DNA of 64,000 bases. Origin: Deferribacteres bacterium. GTDB taxonomy: Bacteria; Zhuqueibacterota; Zhuqueibacteria; Zhuqueibacterales; Geothermadaptataceae. The stretch spans positions 496,001-560,000 of the forward strand of contig JACKDF010000003.1 in the NCBI GenBank assembly GCA_020633655.1, read 5' to 3'. The translations under genes and the position numbers were made by a program. A model generated the notes under the pieces. That model did no database searches. It had not been told where the DNA came from and worked only from the letters and a program-made list of their open reading frames with translations. Below, piece after piece: positions 38,225 through 47,060 of this stretch. Each line of letters starts with the position of its first letter. Position 1 is the first letter of the stretch.

Positions 38225-39655
38225 TCAACCTCGCGTTCCAATAAACGCCTCCCCTTTTTTAATCAACGCCTCATGATCCGCAGGCGGCTGCAAATTTACC
38301 ATTATTTCAAGCACGCGCTGCTTCAAAACCGCATCAGCTTTTGGGGCGTCTTTGGCTTGCCAGTTCTCCAGCGAATAACCCGGCCAGATGGCATTATTTT
38401 GCGCATTCATTTCGTGGAACAGACGGAGCGTTAAATCGGAAGCGAGAAAATTACCTCCTGGCCCAATATCCTCGATTTGCTCCAAAGCGATGGTTTCATC
38501 GTTCAACGATATTCCCTGCTGGAAAAGACACGTCTGGCGAATGATTTCATCGGCGTAGACAACCTTAGCCGGGGAAAATACAAGGGAATCGAAGTTGCCG
38601 CCAACGAAGGGCGCCAAGCCCACTTTGCCCATGCAGCTCGTTAAATGGTTCATCCACAAAGCGCCGGCGGCGGATAGGTCGGCACCCCAGCCCGGGCCGC
38701 TGCCCGAGGTGCCGGCGTGGGGGATTTTGTAGTAAGCCATCATTTCAGCACAGGCGAGATTAAGCAGCATGGTTTGCGGTGTGTAAATCGAGGTCATGTT
38801 GCGCATGTCAAACATGGCGGGCAGGCTGCCGAGGATGACCGGCGCACCGCTTTTAAGTAGTTGGGTGTACACCAGACCAGCAAGCAGTTCCGCATTGAGC
38901 GTCACCAATGCACTGGCAGCCGTGATTGGCGTTGTGGCGCCGGCCATGCCGTAATTGGAGTAAATAATTGGCAGGCCACGCTCCACCGCAAGGAGGACCT
39001 TCTCACTGGTTTCTGCATTCAAAACCAACGGTGTCACCGGATTAAAATACGGTATGATGAACGGCGATTCGGCTAAATCACCGCATAAATGCTGTGCCAA
39101 ATCCAGCGATTTACGAAACGCATCCGCCTCCGCGACCAGCAGCACAAGCGGTTTTTCGCAGTTGGCGATCATCTCCAAAGTGGCGTACAATTCACTGACT
39201 TCTGTGGGCATATCCTGAATAACACCGGGCGTGGAAACAACATCGTAGTGGGTGAGTCGTTCCGCCAACCGGCAGGCCTGAACAACATGCTTGCGACTGA
39301 AAGGCACAATGGCATTGGTTTCGGGCTCTTCCCACCACAGGTTGGTGACACCAACACCAAAGCGACAGGGCTGATTTTCTCCCAATGTAAAAGCTTTTTC
39401 CCCTCGGCGGTTGAAAATATCGATGGACGCAGGCGCTGTCTCGATGGCGGCGTCGATAATCTCTCCGGGAATGGCTACGCGTGCGTCACCAAGGTTTTTG
39501 CAGCCTGCGCGCAAAAATGTATTTCGCGCCTGTTCGGAATCGACACGAACGCCTGTTTTTTCTAAAAGCTTAAGTGTGTTCTTGTGAACATATTCTATTT
39601 GTTCAATGGAGAACAGGTTGAGCGAAGGTTGGACTTTCAAATGGCGCAGCTCCAT
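38225..39655 (-). CDS. MttB-superfamily (non-pyrrolysine) methyltransferase
   Basis: About 476 residues of the trimethylamine methyltransferase superfamily. Signatures are LEKTGVRVDSEQA near the start, NLWWEEPETN, STPGVIQDMP, IPYFNPVTPLV and the glycine-rich HAGTSGSGPGWG. The frame is open throughout, so no amber codon (pyrrolysine) is used. It therefore belongs with the MtgB-like group that demethylates betaines or related quaternary amines and passes the methyl group to a corrinoid protein. No corrinoid protein or reductive activator gene is in the window. The ATG at 39655 is preferred over a GTG at 39694 that lacks a ribosome binding site. The next gene upstream is KDG kinase, an unexpected partner. 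Confidence 0.85.
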   Translation of the reverse strand: MELRHLKVQPSLNLFSIEQIEYVHKNTLKLLEKTGVRVDSEQARNTFLRAGCKNLGDARVAIPGEIIDAAIETAPASIDIFNRRGEKAFTLGENQPCRFGVGVTNLWWEEPETNAIVPFSRKHVVQACRLAERLTHYDVVSTPGVIQDMPTEVSELYATLEMIANCEKPLVLLVAEADAFRKSLDLAQHLCGDLAESPFIIPYFNPVTPLVLNAETSEKVLLAVERGLPIIYSNYGMAGATTPITAASALVTLNAELLAGLVYTQLLKSGAPVILGSLPAMFDMRNMTSIYTPQTMLLNLACAEMMAYYKIPHAGTSGSGPGWGADLSAAGALWMNHLTSCMGKVGLAPFVGGNFDSLVFSPAKVVYADEIIRQTCLFQQGISLNDETIALEQIEDIGPGGNFLASDLTLRLFHEMNAQNNAIWPGYSLENWQAKDAPKADAVLKQRVLEIMVNLQPPADHEALIKKGEAFIGTRG

Positions 39656-39793
39656 GTTTTCATTTACCGAATCAGGGTATTGCCGGCTTATCACAAACTA
39701 TCAATTTTGCCAAGTAGTATTCAATTATAAACGGAAACGCAAGAAACCCAGTTTCATACAGCTGGTTGGTAAATTTTGAATATTGGCTATTGA

Positions 39794-40873
39794 CTACCGT
39801 TTCACGCGGGCATTGCCAGCCCAGATACTCCAGACCTGGTCTTCATCTGCAGGCTCACAATAATCGGTGATGAGTGTAGTCGCAAGTGCGCCTGTTGCCC
39901 AACCGAATTGCACCCATTTTTCCGGTTCCCAACCCTTCAAAATAGCGTAGAGCATACCACCGACGAAACCGTCACCGCCACCGATACGGTCGAGAACGTG
40001 AATGTCACGGGGTTCCACAACGTGCCAGTTATCGCCTTCCGCCATGATTGCACCCCACAAGTGGTGATTTGTATGCACGACTTCACGCAAGGTTGTCCCG
40101 AAAACGGAGGCATTGGGATAAGATTCTTTCACACGGTTAATCATCACTTTAAAACTGTCGATTTTTGCTGCCAAATCTTTTCCACCAGCCTCCGGCCCTT
40201 CGATACCAAGACATAATTGAAAATCTTCTTCGTTGCCAACGAGAATATCCGACAAGCTGGCGATTTCGGTAAAAATTTCCTTCAGCTCCTTTTCACGATT
40301 TTTCCAGAATGTGGCCCGGAAATTGAGATCGAAGGAGATACGGGTACCGTATTTTTTCGCTGCCCGGGCGAGCTCGAGACAGAATTGACCTGTATTCGGG
40401 GATAATGCCCCAATTAAACCGGAGAGATGGACAATCTGCACGCCTTCCTCACCAAAAATCCGGTCGAGGTCAAAATCTTTCACATTAAGCGTACGTCCAA
40501 CTTCACCCGCCCGGTCGTTGTCGACACGTGGCCCGCGGGAGCCATAACCACTGTCAGCAATATTGATTTGGTGGCGATATCCCCAGGGCCCGCCTTTGTC
40601 AACATCCGGACCTTCATAATCCATGTGCCGGCTGGCGAGATTATCCTTGATGAAGCGGGCAAATGGACTACCCTTGACGAAAGTTGTCAGTACTTTCACC
40701 GGAAGCCCAAGATAGGAAGCAACACTGGCAACATTCGTTTCCGCGCTCGACGCACGAAGTACGAATGTATCACTGGAATGAACAGGTTGTCCGTTAACTG
40801 GTGTAAGGCGTGTGCCCATGCTGGTTGGAACGAGCAAGGCGTATTTGCAATTCTTTTTTAATTCGATACTCAT
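39794..40873 (-). CDS. kdgK: PfkB-family sugar kinase, probably 2-keto-3-deoxygluconate kinase
   Basis: A 359-residue ribokinase-fold kinase. It shows ASSAETNVASVASYLGLPV (sugar-binding G/N-rich N-terminal region), SFDLNFRATFW (typical of KDG kinases), VGNEEDF and the catalytic DRIGGGDGFVGG motif near residue 303 (usual GAGD). It should phosphorylate KDG to KDPG in uronate and pectin catabolism. That fits UxaC, UxaE, mannonate oxidoreductase and KduD near the right end of the window. The KDPG aldolase is not present here. ATG at 40873 with GGAG upstream. It is flanked by the MttB-like gene downstream and the LarA-type gene upstream, all in one direction. 2-keto-3-deoxygalactonate would be an alternative substrate. 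Confidence 0.85.
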   Translation of the reverse strand: MSIELKKNCKYALLVPTSMGTRLTPVNGQPVHSSDTFVLRASSAETNVASVASYLGLPVKVLTTFVKGSPFARFIKDNLASRHMDYEGPDVDKGGPWGYRHQINIADSGYGSRGPRVDNDRAGEVGRTLNVKDFDLDRIFGEEGVQIVHLSGLIGALSPNTGQFCLELARAAKKYGTRISFDLNFRATFWKNREKELKEIFTEIASLSDILVGNEEDFQLCLGIEGPEAGGKDLAAKIDSFKVMINRVKESYPNASVFGTTLREVVHTNHHLWGAIMAEGDNWHVVEPRDIHVLDRIGGGDGFVGGMLYAILKGWEPEKWVQFGWATGALATTLITDYCEPADEDQVWSIWAGNARVKR

Positions 40874-40972
40874 ATTTGAACTCCATTTATTTTAAAGTTG
40901 TTTTTAATAATGATATACAAATTCGCGGAGCACCAATGTATTTTGAAACGGAGTCAATCCGATATTATTTTT

Positions 40973-41057
40973 GTCATTCCCGAATGCTTTTATCGGGAAT
41001 CCACTGTAAGCCTCATCACACAATTATGGATTCCGGCTAAAAGATTGCCGGAATAAC
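40973..41057. repeat. GTCATTCC-type inverted repeat, copy 2
   Basis: GTCATTCCCGAATGCTTTTA at the left is roughly mirrored by TAAAAGATTGCCGGAATAAC at the right. It lies in the 260-base gap between the LarA-type gene and kdgK and belongs to the family described at 30700. Confidence 0.7.
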
Positions 41058-41133
41058 TGCTGGCAGAGATGGAGACAATTTACATTTTGGTATGAATCTC
41101 CGTGTCTCAGCGACTCGTTTTTCTATTTTAAAA

Positions 41134-42390
41134 CTATTTTTTCAATCGGTACAACATCTCCCCCGCTTTGGGGACGTACAATAGACCTTCGTCCTCCTTA
41201 TTTTCCCAATCTGCCGGATTGATTGAGTTCGGATCGCGGTAACCCAGGTTGATCGCTGCACATTCTTCCGGCGGAATCTGCGTCGCCAGCACCACATTCA
41301 CACGCGGTTTTTCGACACCGTTTTCCATTTTGCCAATGCCCTTCACATGCGTCGAGTGCGCCATGATGCCACCAGGAATGTCGGCAAATTTATCCATGTT
41401 ACTAAGAAAGTAATCCCGCGTGTGATAGCCTATTTTTTTGATAATCTCACCGTGGGTGACGGACACTTCTTTAATGTGCGGCGCATAAATGATCAGCTCA
41501 CCGCCATCGGCGACCACTGGTTCGAGTTTGTACATGCATTTGCCACCAGTCCATAAATCATCGTACATTTCCGGCGCACGTGAGAGCACGGAATTAAAAG
41601 GTTTCTCTTTGTAAATGATATGCAATTTATCGGACAAATCGGAGGCGGATTCCCAGGCGTCTTCGGGGGTGCCGAAATACAAACCCGCCAGATCGTAACC
41701 TTTGACAACCAGACTAAAACAAAGTCGCTCCATCGGCAAAAAAGCCGCAGCACGATCGACTACGGCCCTTACGGGCGTGTATTTGGTACCAATGATTTCC
41801 GGATTGGTAATAAGCGCCCCAAGCCAATGAAAGAGGTCGATAATTTCCTGTCCGGCGATGCCTGGAAACAGGTATTTATTCCCACCGGAAAAGCCAACCA
41901 CTTCGTGGGGAAAAGTCGGACCGACGATGACCAGTGAATCGTAATCGTAAACCATTTTATTGATTGTAACATCGACAGATTGCCGAAGCAAACCGTTGGA
42001 AATCTCAGCAATATCGTCTTCGGTCAGGGTACCGGCGACAGTTAACTTGTCTGGATTTTTCCAGTGATGATTAAAAAAACGAGCTTTCGGGAATTTCGTC
42101 TGGTGCTCGCTTTTATCCGCAATACCGACGCGGTGATAAATTGCCGCATCGCTCATGGGTGGGTGCGTGCCAAGGGCAACGATTAGATCGAACAATGCCA
42201 CGCGCTCCGCGAGCACATCGTAAAGTGTGCGAAACATCAAATCGATGGGCGCGGTGCGTGAATGATCCGGGATGATGAAAAGCACTTTTTTGTTATCGAA
42301 ATTTTTCGCTGCGACTGCCTTTTCACAAATCGCACGGACTTCGGATTCTGTTAATAAGCGCTCAGTTGAGCCGTTGCCAATAGCTGACAT
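41134..42390 (-). CDS. LarA-type nickel-pincer racemase/epimerase
   Basis: A 418-residue protein of the lactate racemase (LarA) family, which uses a nickel-pincer nucleotide cofactor to move a hydride at a 2-hydroxyacid carbon. The key segment FPHEVVGFSGGNKYLFPGIAG (split here at the lysine) has the active-site histidine and the cofactor-linking lysine ten residues apart, as in LarA. THPPMSDAA and FFNHHWKNPD hold further conserved histidines. The larB, larC and larE genes that make the cofactor are not in the window. Some LarA homologues act on hydroxyacids other than lactate. The setting beside KDG kinase makes a sugar-acid 2-epimerase attractive. ATG at 42390 with GAAGGAAT upstream. Confidence 0.85.
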   Translation of the reverse strand: MSAIGNGSTERLLTESEVRAICEKAVAAKNFDNKKVLFIIPDHSRTAPIDLMFRTLYDVLAERVALFDLIVALGTHPPMSDAAIYHRVGIADKSEHQTKFPKARFFNHHWKNPDKLTVAGTLTEDDIAEISNGLLRQSVDVTINKMVYDYDSLVIVGPTFPHEVVGFSGGNKYLFPGIAGQEIIDLFHWLGALITNPEIIGTKYTPVRAVVDRAAAFLPMERLCFSLVVKGYDLAGLYFGTPEDAWESASDLSDKLHIIYKEKPFNSVLSRAPEMYDDLWTGGKCMYKLEPVVADGGELIIYAPHIKEVSVTHGEIIKKIGYHTRDYFLSNMDKFADIPGGIMAHSTHVKGIGKMENGVEKPRVNVVLATQIPPEECAAINLGYRDPNSINPADWENKEDEGLLYVPKAGEMLYRLKK

Positions 42391-42423
42391 TTTATTCCTT
42401 CAACTTAAATTTTAATAATCAAA

Positions 42424-43821
42424 CTATTCACTATTCCGGGCCATGTTCAATGCCGTGGTCGTGACATAGTACTTTGCAATCATATTCGGGATTTCCCATT
42501 CGGGGAGTTTCCCATCCACCAAATAACTGAGATACCTTTCCATAACCTGTCCAAAATGCGCCTCATGCCCGACACGTAGTTCCTCAGGAATTGTAATTTG
42601 CCATCTCTCGTCATCTTTTTTTAATCCAATTCCCGGGTATGTGTCCTGCAAGGTACGAATTGCTTTCTCCAAGCTTTTTTCCAGAGACGACTTATTGGCT
42701 TGATTTATACCTTCGACATAGAGTTGCGGTTGGAAATTTTGTTCCTTTCCCTGGAGAATAATCAGATTCGCAGTGCTGCCACGCATGATGGAATAGTGGG
42801 TATCCTTTGCCCCTTCCGGAGCTTCGTAGTTCCAAACAACGGATACTTTCGCATGAATACCTTTTACTTTATAAACTATTTCACCATTACTATAAACAGG
42901 TAAAAGACCATTTTCTAACAATGGTGAAAAGTAATCCGGGAATTGATTTAATTGCGTTACTTTTTGAAATTGCTCAAGGGTTAAGTTGGTCGGCCACCGC
43001 TTTGCACTGATCATGTCGATGTCGGTTTTATAATCAATTATTTGCCCGGGAAAACCTTCCCATTGTACCAGGTCGACCAAATGGGTTGTTACATCGACGA
43101 TGCCTTCGCCTTCCTGTGTCACATCAAAAAACCAGGCTGGACGTTTGAGGGGATTGCCGGAAACATATTTAAAAAAATGATGCACACTTTCCTTTACAAT
43201 GGAGGGATTTTCCGGTGAACCATCCTCCAACTCGCCGAACACATCGGGAATCGAGGATAATTCACGTTGAAGCAGTGTTGTAATTTCACTGCGCTCGGTC
43301 ATGATATCATAGAGTAAAACACCATTTTTTTCAGCAGAAGCAAATGCGTCCTTCAACAGCGTAAAACCGTTTTCATCGATACACATCGGCTTGTCGGCGA
43401 GGACATGTATTCCGGCATCAACGGCTGCTTTTATATATTGGGTCTTCTCTTTATTATTTCCTGCAGTGACTAAAACATTGCCTTTCTTGTCTTGCAACAT
43501 TTTGTTGAAAAAATCCTCGCCGAGATAGACATGCTCACGCCAATGGGTCGGATTCTGTGTTCTGTTGTTATACCCTTCGATTCGATTTAAATGATCTTCA
43601 ACATCCGGCCCTGCGGGTGCATACACATAGGCATCCGGCGATATTTGATCGTACATTGTCTTTTGCACCAGACCGGCGTGAAAATGGCCGGGGTTTATTG
43701 TCATGAGCTTCACTTCACCCTGTCCTCCTGTAAAATTATTAACTGCATCCTTTTCTGTATCACAAGATAACATGAGAAAGAGCGCAAACTGGATTAGTGC
43801 AATACGAAGCATAAATTTCAT
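42424..43821 (-). CDS. Lipoprotein of the Gfo/Idh/MocA oxidoreductase family (PF16490-like)
   Basis: A 465-residue protein with a lipoprotein signal (FALFLMLSC, cysteine near residue 20), so it sits outside the cytoplasm on a membrane. The N-terminal domain is Rossmann-like, but the glycine motif is degenerate (LMTINPGHFHAGLVQ). It retains VTAGNNKEKTQYIKAA and the ADKPMCID motif that replaces the usual EKP. The C-terminal half matches the putative oxidoreductase C-terminal domain family. An NAD(P)-type enzyme outside the cytoplasm would need a tightly bound cofactor; alternatively it may be a lyase or a binding protein. Neighbours: LarA-type gene 33 bases downstream, DUF6807 gene upstream. 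Confidence 0.85.
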   Translation of the reverse strand: MKFMLRIALIQFALFLMLSCDTEKDAVNNFTGGQGEVKLMTINPGHFHAGLVQKTMYDQISPDAYVYAPAGPDVEDHLNRIEGYNNRTQNPTHWREHVYLGEDFFNKMLQDKKGNVLVTAGNNKEKTQYIKAAVDAGIHVLADKPMCIDENGFTLLKDAFASAEKNGVLLYDIMTERSEITTLLQRELSSIPDVFGELEDGSPENPSIVKESVHHFFKYVSGNPLKRPAWFFDVTQEGEGIVDVTTHLVDLVQWEGFPGQIIDYKTDIDMISAKRWPTNLTLEQFQKVTQLNQFPDYFSPLLENGLLPVYSNGEIVYKVKGIHAKVSVVWNYEAPEGAKDTHYSIMRGSTANLIILQGKEQNFQPQLYVEGINQANKSSLEKSLEKAIRTLQDTYPGIGLKKDDERWQITIPEELRVGHEAHFGQVMERYLSYLVDGKLPEWEIPNMIAKYYVTTTALNMARNSE

Positions 43822-43890
43822 AACTACTCTCCATTATTATTTCACTTAAAGCAATTTGCAAAAGTTTGGTCCTATGATCTACTTCAAGCA

Positions 43891-44014
43891 GTCATGCCGG
43901 ATTCGATGCTTTTTATCGAATTCCGGCATCCCCCCTTTCCACCGTAGGCTTGTGGAGATTCCAGCACGCCTAAAAAGGAAACGGCTGAACTGAAATCCGG
44001 CAAAGCAAAATGAC
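43891..44014. repeat. GTCATTCC-type inverted repeat, copy 3 (diverged, longer)
   Basis: It starts GTCATGCCGGATTCGATGC with an inner hairpin (CCGGATTCGATGC...GAATTCCGG) and ends TGAAATCCGGCAAAGCAAAATGAC. It is longer than the other members. It lies in the 376-base gap that also holds the TTTGTAGT-type repeat at 44063-44139; nothing in the gap looks coding. Confidence 0.6.
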
Positions 44015-44062
44015 TGCTATCGGACCTTTCTTTTGCAAATCAATATTGTTGAAGGGATGGAT

Positions 44063-44139
44063 ATATTTGTAGTGAAGCTTTAACCTTTGCTTCGGGCAAA
44101 CAGAGTTTATTTGAAGACTAGAGTCCACACTACAAATAT
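44063..44139. repeat. Inverted repeat of the TTTGTAGTAAAG family, copy 2
   Basis: ATATTTGTAGTGAAGCTTTAA is mirrored by CTAGAGTCCACACTACAAATAT, with ends inverted over 10 or more bases. It is a diverged member of the family at 22637-22710, placed just after the DUF6807 gene. Confidence 0.65.
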
Positions 44140-44197
44140 GTCTATAACCACCATGTTTTACATTGATTCGCCATAAAACATGAAACGTTCCTTCACC

Positions 44198-45115
44198 TCA
44201 GTTTTCTATCCACTTTTCATAAAGATTCTGAATTTCAGCGTGATCTAATTTCCCGGCGTGCACGATAATGCGGTACGCAAATGTCAGTGAATCCGACTTC
44301 TTTATACTGAGCCCGTCTTCCAGGAAATTCATATTTGTGGGAGAGAAAAAGCCATAATCCCGTGTAAACCATTTGCTGGGATTCCATAAATTACTCGGTG
44401 AATTCAGGATGGTAATGCCTTCATCAATGCCAAAATGTTCACCAGTGTAATCACACCAAAGTGCTTCTTTGCCAGCCGTTTCTTTTTCTCCTGTTTCCCC
44501 TTCTGAATTCACCAGCGTGCCCCCTTCTGCTACGGACAATGCCTTTTTCATTCTCACCGATAACAACGAATGGTTGGTCTTGTCAATATGAATGTCCGTC
44601 AGCGCCACTAAAGTTATGGAAAAATCGATGAATCGCAGGCTATCCGAGGGAGCCATGATGATTATATCGCGGGTATCGCGCAGGACAGGGGCTTCGTTTG
44701 GTTGTTTCCAGTCACAAGTGTCCTTTATTTGAATGGAATCCGGGCCATTTTTCACGATAACCGGGCCTTGGGAAATTATCTGTCCGCGGTCAATTCCTTC
44801 CTGCCAGTAATTCCCCCCATTTACCTTATCACATCCAAACCATAAAGACCGGTGATGGTTGTAGGGAACGCCTGTGTCTGTTGTCAATGAAACGTTACTT
44901 GCCGGGCCATTTACCGGAAAAAAATAGGGATATTTTTGATTTGCGGCAAAACGGTAGGAGGTAAAGATTTTATTATCAATAAGAATTACTATTTTGCCTG
45001 GGTCCTGATTTTTTTGGTAGTAGGCTGAAAGTTCCGAGGCAAAATTTTTCCCGACAAAAATTATCAGAAGCAGGAACGCAATTAGTGCTAACGTAGTAAT
45101 TTTTTTATTCATCAT
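44198..45115 (-). CDS. DUF6807 (PmoA-like) exported protein
   Basis: A 305-residue protein with an N-terminal membrane/signal helix (LALIAFLLLIIFVGKNFA). The family signature is histidine- and tyrosine-rich: KYPYFFPVNGP, DTGVPYNHHRSLWFGCDKVNG (split) and TRDYGFFSPTNMNF. These proteins were once called PmoA in annotation, but the beta-sandwich family has no proven enzymatic role; they recur in polysaccharide and myo-inositol-like loci with Gfo/Idh/MocA proteins. This copy is short. The related protein at 45631 is a longer lipoprotein. The pair, with the two Gfo/Idh proteins around them, looks like a functional set. Confidence 0.82.
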   Translation of the reverse strand: MMNKKITTLALIAFLLLIIFVGKNFASELSAYYQKNQDPGKIVILIDNKIFTSYRFAANQKYPYFFPVNGPASNVSLTTDTGVPYNHHRSLWFGCDKVNGGNYWQEGIDRGQIISQGPVIVKNGPDSIQIKDTCDWKQPNEAPVLRDTRDIIIMAPSDSLRFIDFSITLVALTDIHIDKTNHSLLSVRMKKALSVAEGGTLVNSEGETGEKETAGKEALWCDYTGEHFGIDEGITILNSPSNLWNPSKWFTRDYGFFSPTNMNFLEDGLSIKKSDSLTFAYRIIVHAGKLDHAEIQNLYEKWIEN

Positions 45116-45168
45116 ATTATTTTTTCAGCTTCCCTGTTATTTGGTGTTCAAATGGAAACCTCGACTTT

Positions 45169-45256
45169 TCATTATTCCACCAATGTTTTTGGTGGGAATC
45201 CATAACGCTTTTTACCAACCCACGATGGATTCATCCTAAAAACATGACCGAATGAC
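45169..45256. repeat. GTCATTCC-type inverted repeat, copy 4 (diverged)
   Basis: TCATTATTCCACCAATGTTTT at the left is roughly mirrored by AAAACATGACCGAATGACG at the right, within the 515-base gap between the two DUF6807 genes. It is the first of three different repeat elements packed into that gap. Confidence 0.6.
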
Positions 45257-45269
45257 GATTTAATAAAAT

Positions 45270-45395
45270 TGTAACTATCCAGCCTGACTTGGAGAGAAAT
45301 GGTCCCTGAGCCTGTCGAAGGGCCCATTTCTCTCATGATGTAGCTCCGCTCCCGCTTCGACAAGCTCAGCGTCCGCTAATGGCTGGGTAGTTACA
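45270..45395. repeat. 126-base MITE-like element with 15-base terminal inverted repeats
   Basis: Ends 45270-45284 (TGTAACTATCCAGCC) and 45381-45395 are inverted copies (14 of 15). Inside is a perfect 11-base stem, GAGAGAAATGG at 45292-45302 with CCATTTCTCTC at 45324-45334. It presents a 21-base loop holding CCTGAGCCTGTCGAAGGG, a sequence I recognise as a dispersed repeat in many bacteria. A second partial inverse of that core (TCGACAAGCTCAGCG) lies at 45357-45371. Non-coding. Confidence 0.75.
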
Positions 45396-45427
45396 TAAAA
45401 TTCAAGCTATAGTTATAAAAAATATAA

Positions 45428-45622
45428 CTATGTTAAACGAACAATATGAATTACACCATAATTTATGGCCAACAACAAAACAAATTTTATGCTAACGCAG
45501 AGCCGCCGAGAAACAGAGTTACGCAGAGAATTTTTTTAAAAAACTCTGCGAATCTCTGCGCCGTTGTGTGATAAAAATTCCATTTATTTGGCTTGTAATT
45601 CAGACCTTTCCTTACAAAGAGC
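45428..45622. repeat. Dispersed about-200-base repeat, copy 3 (inverted)
   Basis: The third copy of the repeat at 21473 and 29377, in opposite orientation and more diverged. It starts CTATGTTAAACGAACAATATG, includes the CGCAGAG inverted core, and ends GACCTTTCCTTACAAAGAGC. Its end lies only eight bases from the stop codon of the DUF6807 lipoprotein gene at 45631. Confidence 0.8.
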
Positions 45623-45630
45623 GAAAAATA

Positions 45631-46836
45631 TCAATCCAACGTAATTTGTGGTGGATTTTGAAATGCCTGATACGCTTCTTCGCACATGCCCTCTGTGGCA
45701 TTTCCCTCATGTATCCAAATGCGCGCCTTGAGGGTAATCGATTCTCCCGGATTCAATGAAACGCGATTCACTCCAGGCCAGGCAATACCCAAAAAGCCGT
45801 AATGCCGCAAACACCAACCGGCCGGAAAATCCGGATTGTCTTTGTGCTGAAAAACTGCTGCTCCGGAAAAGTGATCGCTGTTATTGAAAACAGCCGATAA
45901 ATCTGCCCACGGTAAATTTTTCAGATCACTATCCGGCTCATTTCCCTCTTGCGAGAAAAGCGTTGTTTGTTCCCGAGGAGCAAAACGAAAATTCAATCCA
46001 CCATATCCTTTTTTCGTCTGCCCTTCGAATTCGATGGATGCAAGGGCCTTCCACGTTAGACTGATATCAATAGCGCGTCCAAATTCTGTTGTGCGAAAGA
46101 CACGAATCGAAACCCATTCGTCCATTACTTTCTCGCCAGAGTCTTCCAATTCCCAGAAATTCTTTAATTGCAAAATTGTGCATACAGCGCCAGTTTCTTT
46201 GGTCAGCCATTTTTCAAAAACCTGATGAATTCCCGGAAGCTCTGCCTGCATCCCATAAATATGCCACAGATCGTATCTTTTTCCCTCGACAAAAACTTTT
46301 GGCCACACCCAGGATATCCCACGATGATGGTAGTGATCCTCAGGGAAATCATCTGTCAGGCTATTGCCTTGTAAATCGTACACTGGATGGATGTAACCCG
46401 ATCGACGATAACGTTCCGGCGCATCGTTGGCAAGTTGCATCCCGAAATTGTACGTGAGCACAGGTTTATTCTGTTCAAAGACTTCAAGCTGGCCTTGTTC
46501 ATTTTCTTTAAAAGTGAACACCGGTTCGGTTTGAGCTGGACGAATCGCATATTTTCCTCCAGTTATTCCAGCAGGGAGAATTGCGCAGAAGTTTCTATTC
46601 CCCTCGCTTCCAGCGCCGTTCAATAAAGCCGGCGCTGCCTGGAGTATAAATTCCTCACTTCCGTTGGAAGCACTATAAGATTTGTTTTCTTTGGATGCAT
46701 CTGGAATTGAAAACTCAACGAGCGCATCAACCGGGCTCTTTTCAGGTTTTAAAACGGAGATCGTCTTGCTCTCTTTTTGAGTGCAAGCAAGTGCAGCAAT
46801 TAAAATAAAAAACATATAAAAAAAATGTTTGAGCAT
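45631..46836 (-). CDS. DUF6807 (PmoA-like) lipoprotein
   Basis: About 401 residues. The ATG at 46836 is chosen because GGAGGAAGG lies directly upstream; the frame is open ten codons further but without support. A lipoprotein signal is clear (FILIAALAC). The first 80 residues are a low-complexity linker. The DUF6807 fold follows, with RRSGYIHPVYDLQG, DHYHHRGISWVWPK, LRHYGFLGIAWPG and an ending like EEAYQAF. The histidine-rich DHYHHRG motif is conserved with the shorter paralogue at 44198 (YNHHRS). Function is unknown; co-localisation with the Tat-exported Gfo/Idh protein upstream suggests action on a periplasmic sugar derivative. Confidence 0.85.
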   Translation of the reverse strand: MLKHFFYMFFILIAALACTQKESKTISVLKPEKSPVDALVEFSIPDASKENKSYSASNGSEEFILQAAPALLNGAGSEGNRNFCAILPAGITGGKYAIRPAQTEPVFTFKENEQGQLEVFEQNKPVLTYNFGMQLANDAPERYRRSGYIHPVYDLQGNSLTDDFPEDHYHHRGISWVWPKVFVEGKRYDLWHIYGMQAELPGIHQVFEKWLTKETGAVCTILQLKNFWELEDSGEKVMDEWVSIRVFRTTEFGRAIDISLTWKALASIEFEGQTKKGYGGLNFRFAPREQTTLFSQEGNEPDSDLKNLPWADLSAVFNNSDHFSGAAVFQHKDNPDFPAGWCLRHYGFLGIAWPGVNRVSLNPGESITLKARIWIHEGNATEGMCEEAYQAFQNPPQITLD

Positions 46837-46906
46837 TTTCCTTCCTCCTCTTGTAAAACTACTCATCTCAATACATCCAGTTTACTCGCCGTTTGTTGTT
46901 TTCAAA

Positions 46907-47012
46907 ATTTTTGTTCACGAATTGCGCTAATATCGCGAATGATTAGTTTACAATATTCCTCGATTGATTTAAAAAAGATTAGCGCAGATTCGTGTGATTA
47001 GTGAACAAAAAT
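46907..47012. repeat. Inverted repeat with ATTTTTGTTCAC ends
   Basis: ATTTTTGTTCAC at 46907-46918 is mirrored exactly at 47001-47012. Inside are inverted GCGCTAAT/ATTAGCGC and CGCGAATGATTAG/ATTCGTGTGATTAG pieces. It lies in the 193-base gap between the DUF6807 lipoprotein gene and the Gfo/Idh gene. It is another small non-coding palindromic element. Confidence 0.6.
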
Positions 47013-47060
47013 CTATCGGATTCTTTTTGATTATGCAAAGTAAACTAAACAACCAGTAAA

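Noticed and set aside
38225..39655. Pyrrolysine-containing trimethylamine methyltransferase
   Set aside because: No in-frame TAG occurs and no pyl genes are visible, so it is a non-pyrrolysine MttB homologue.
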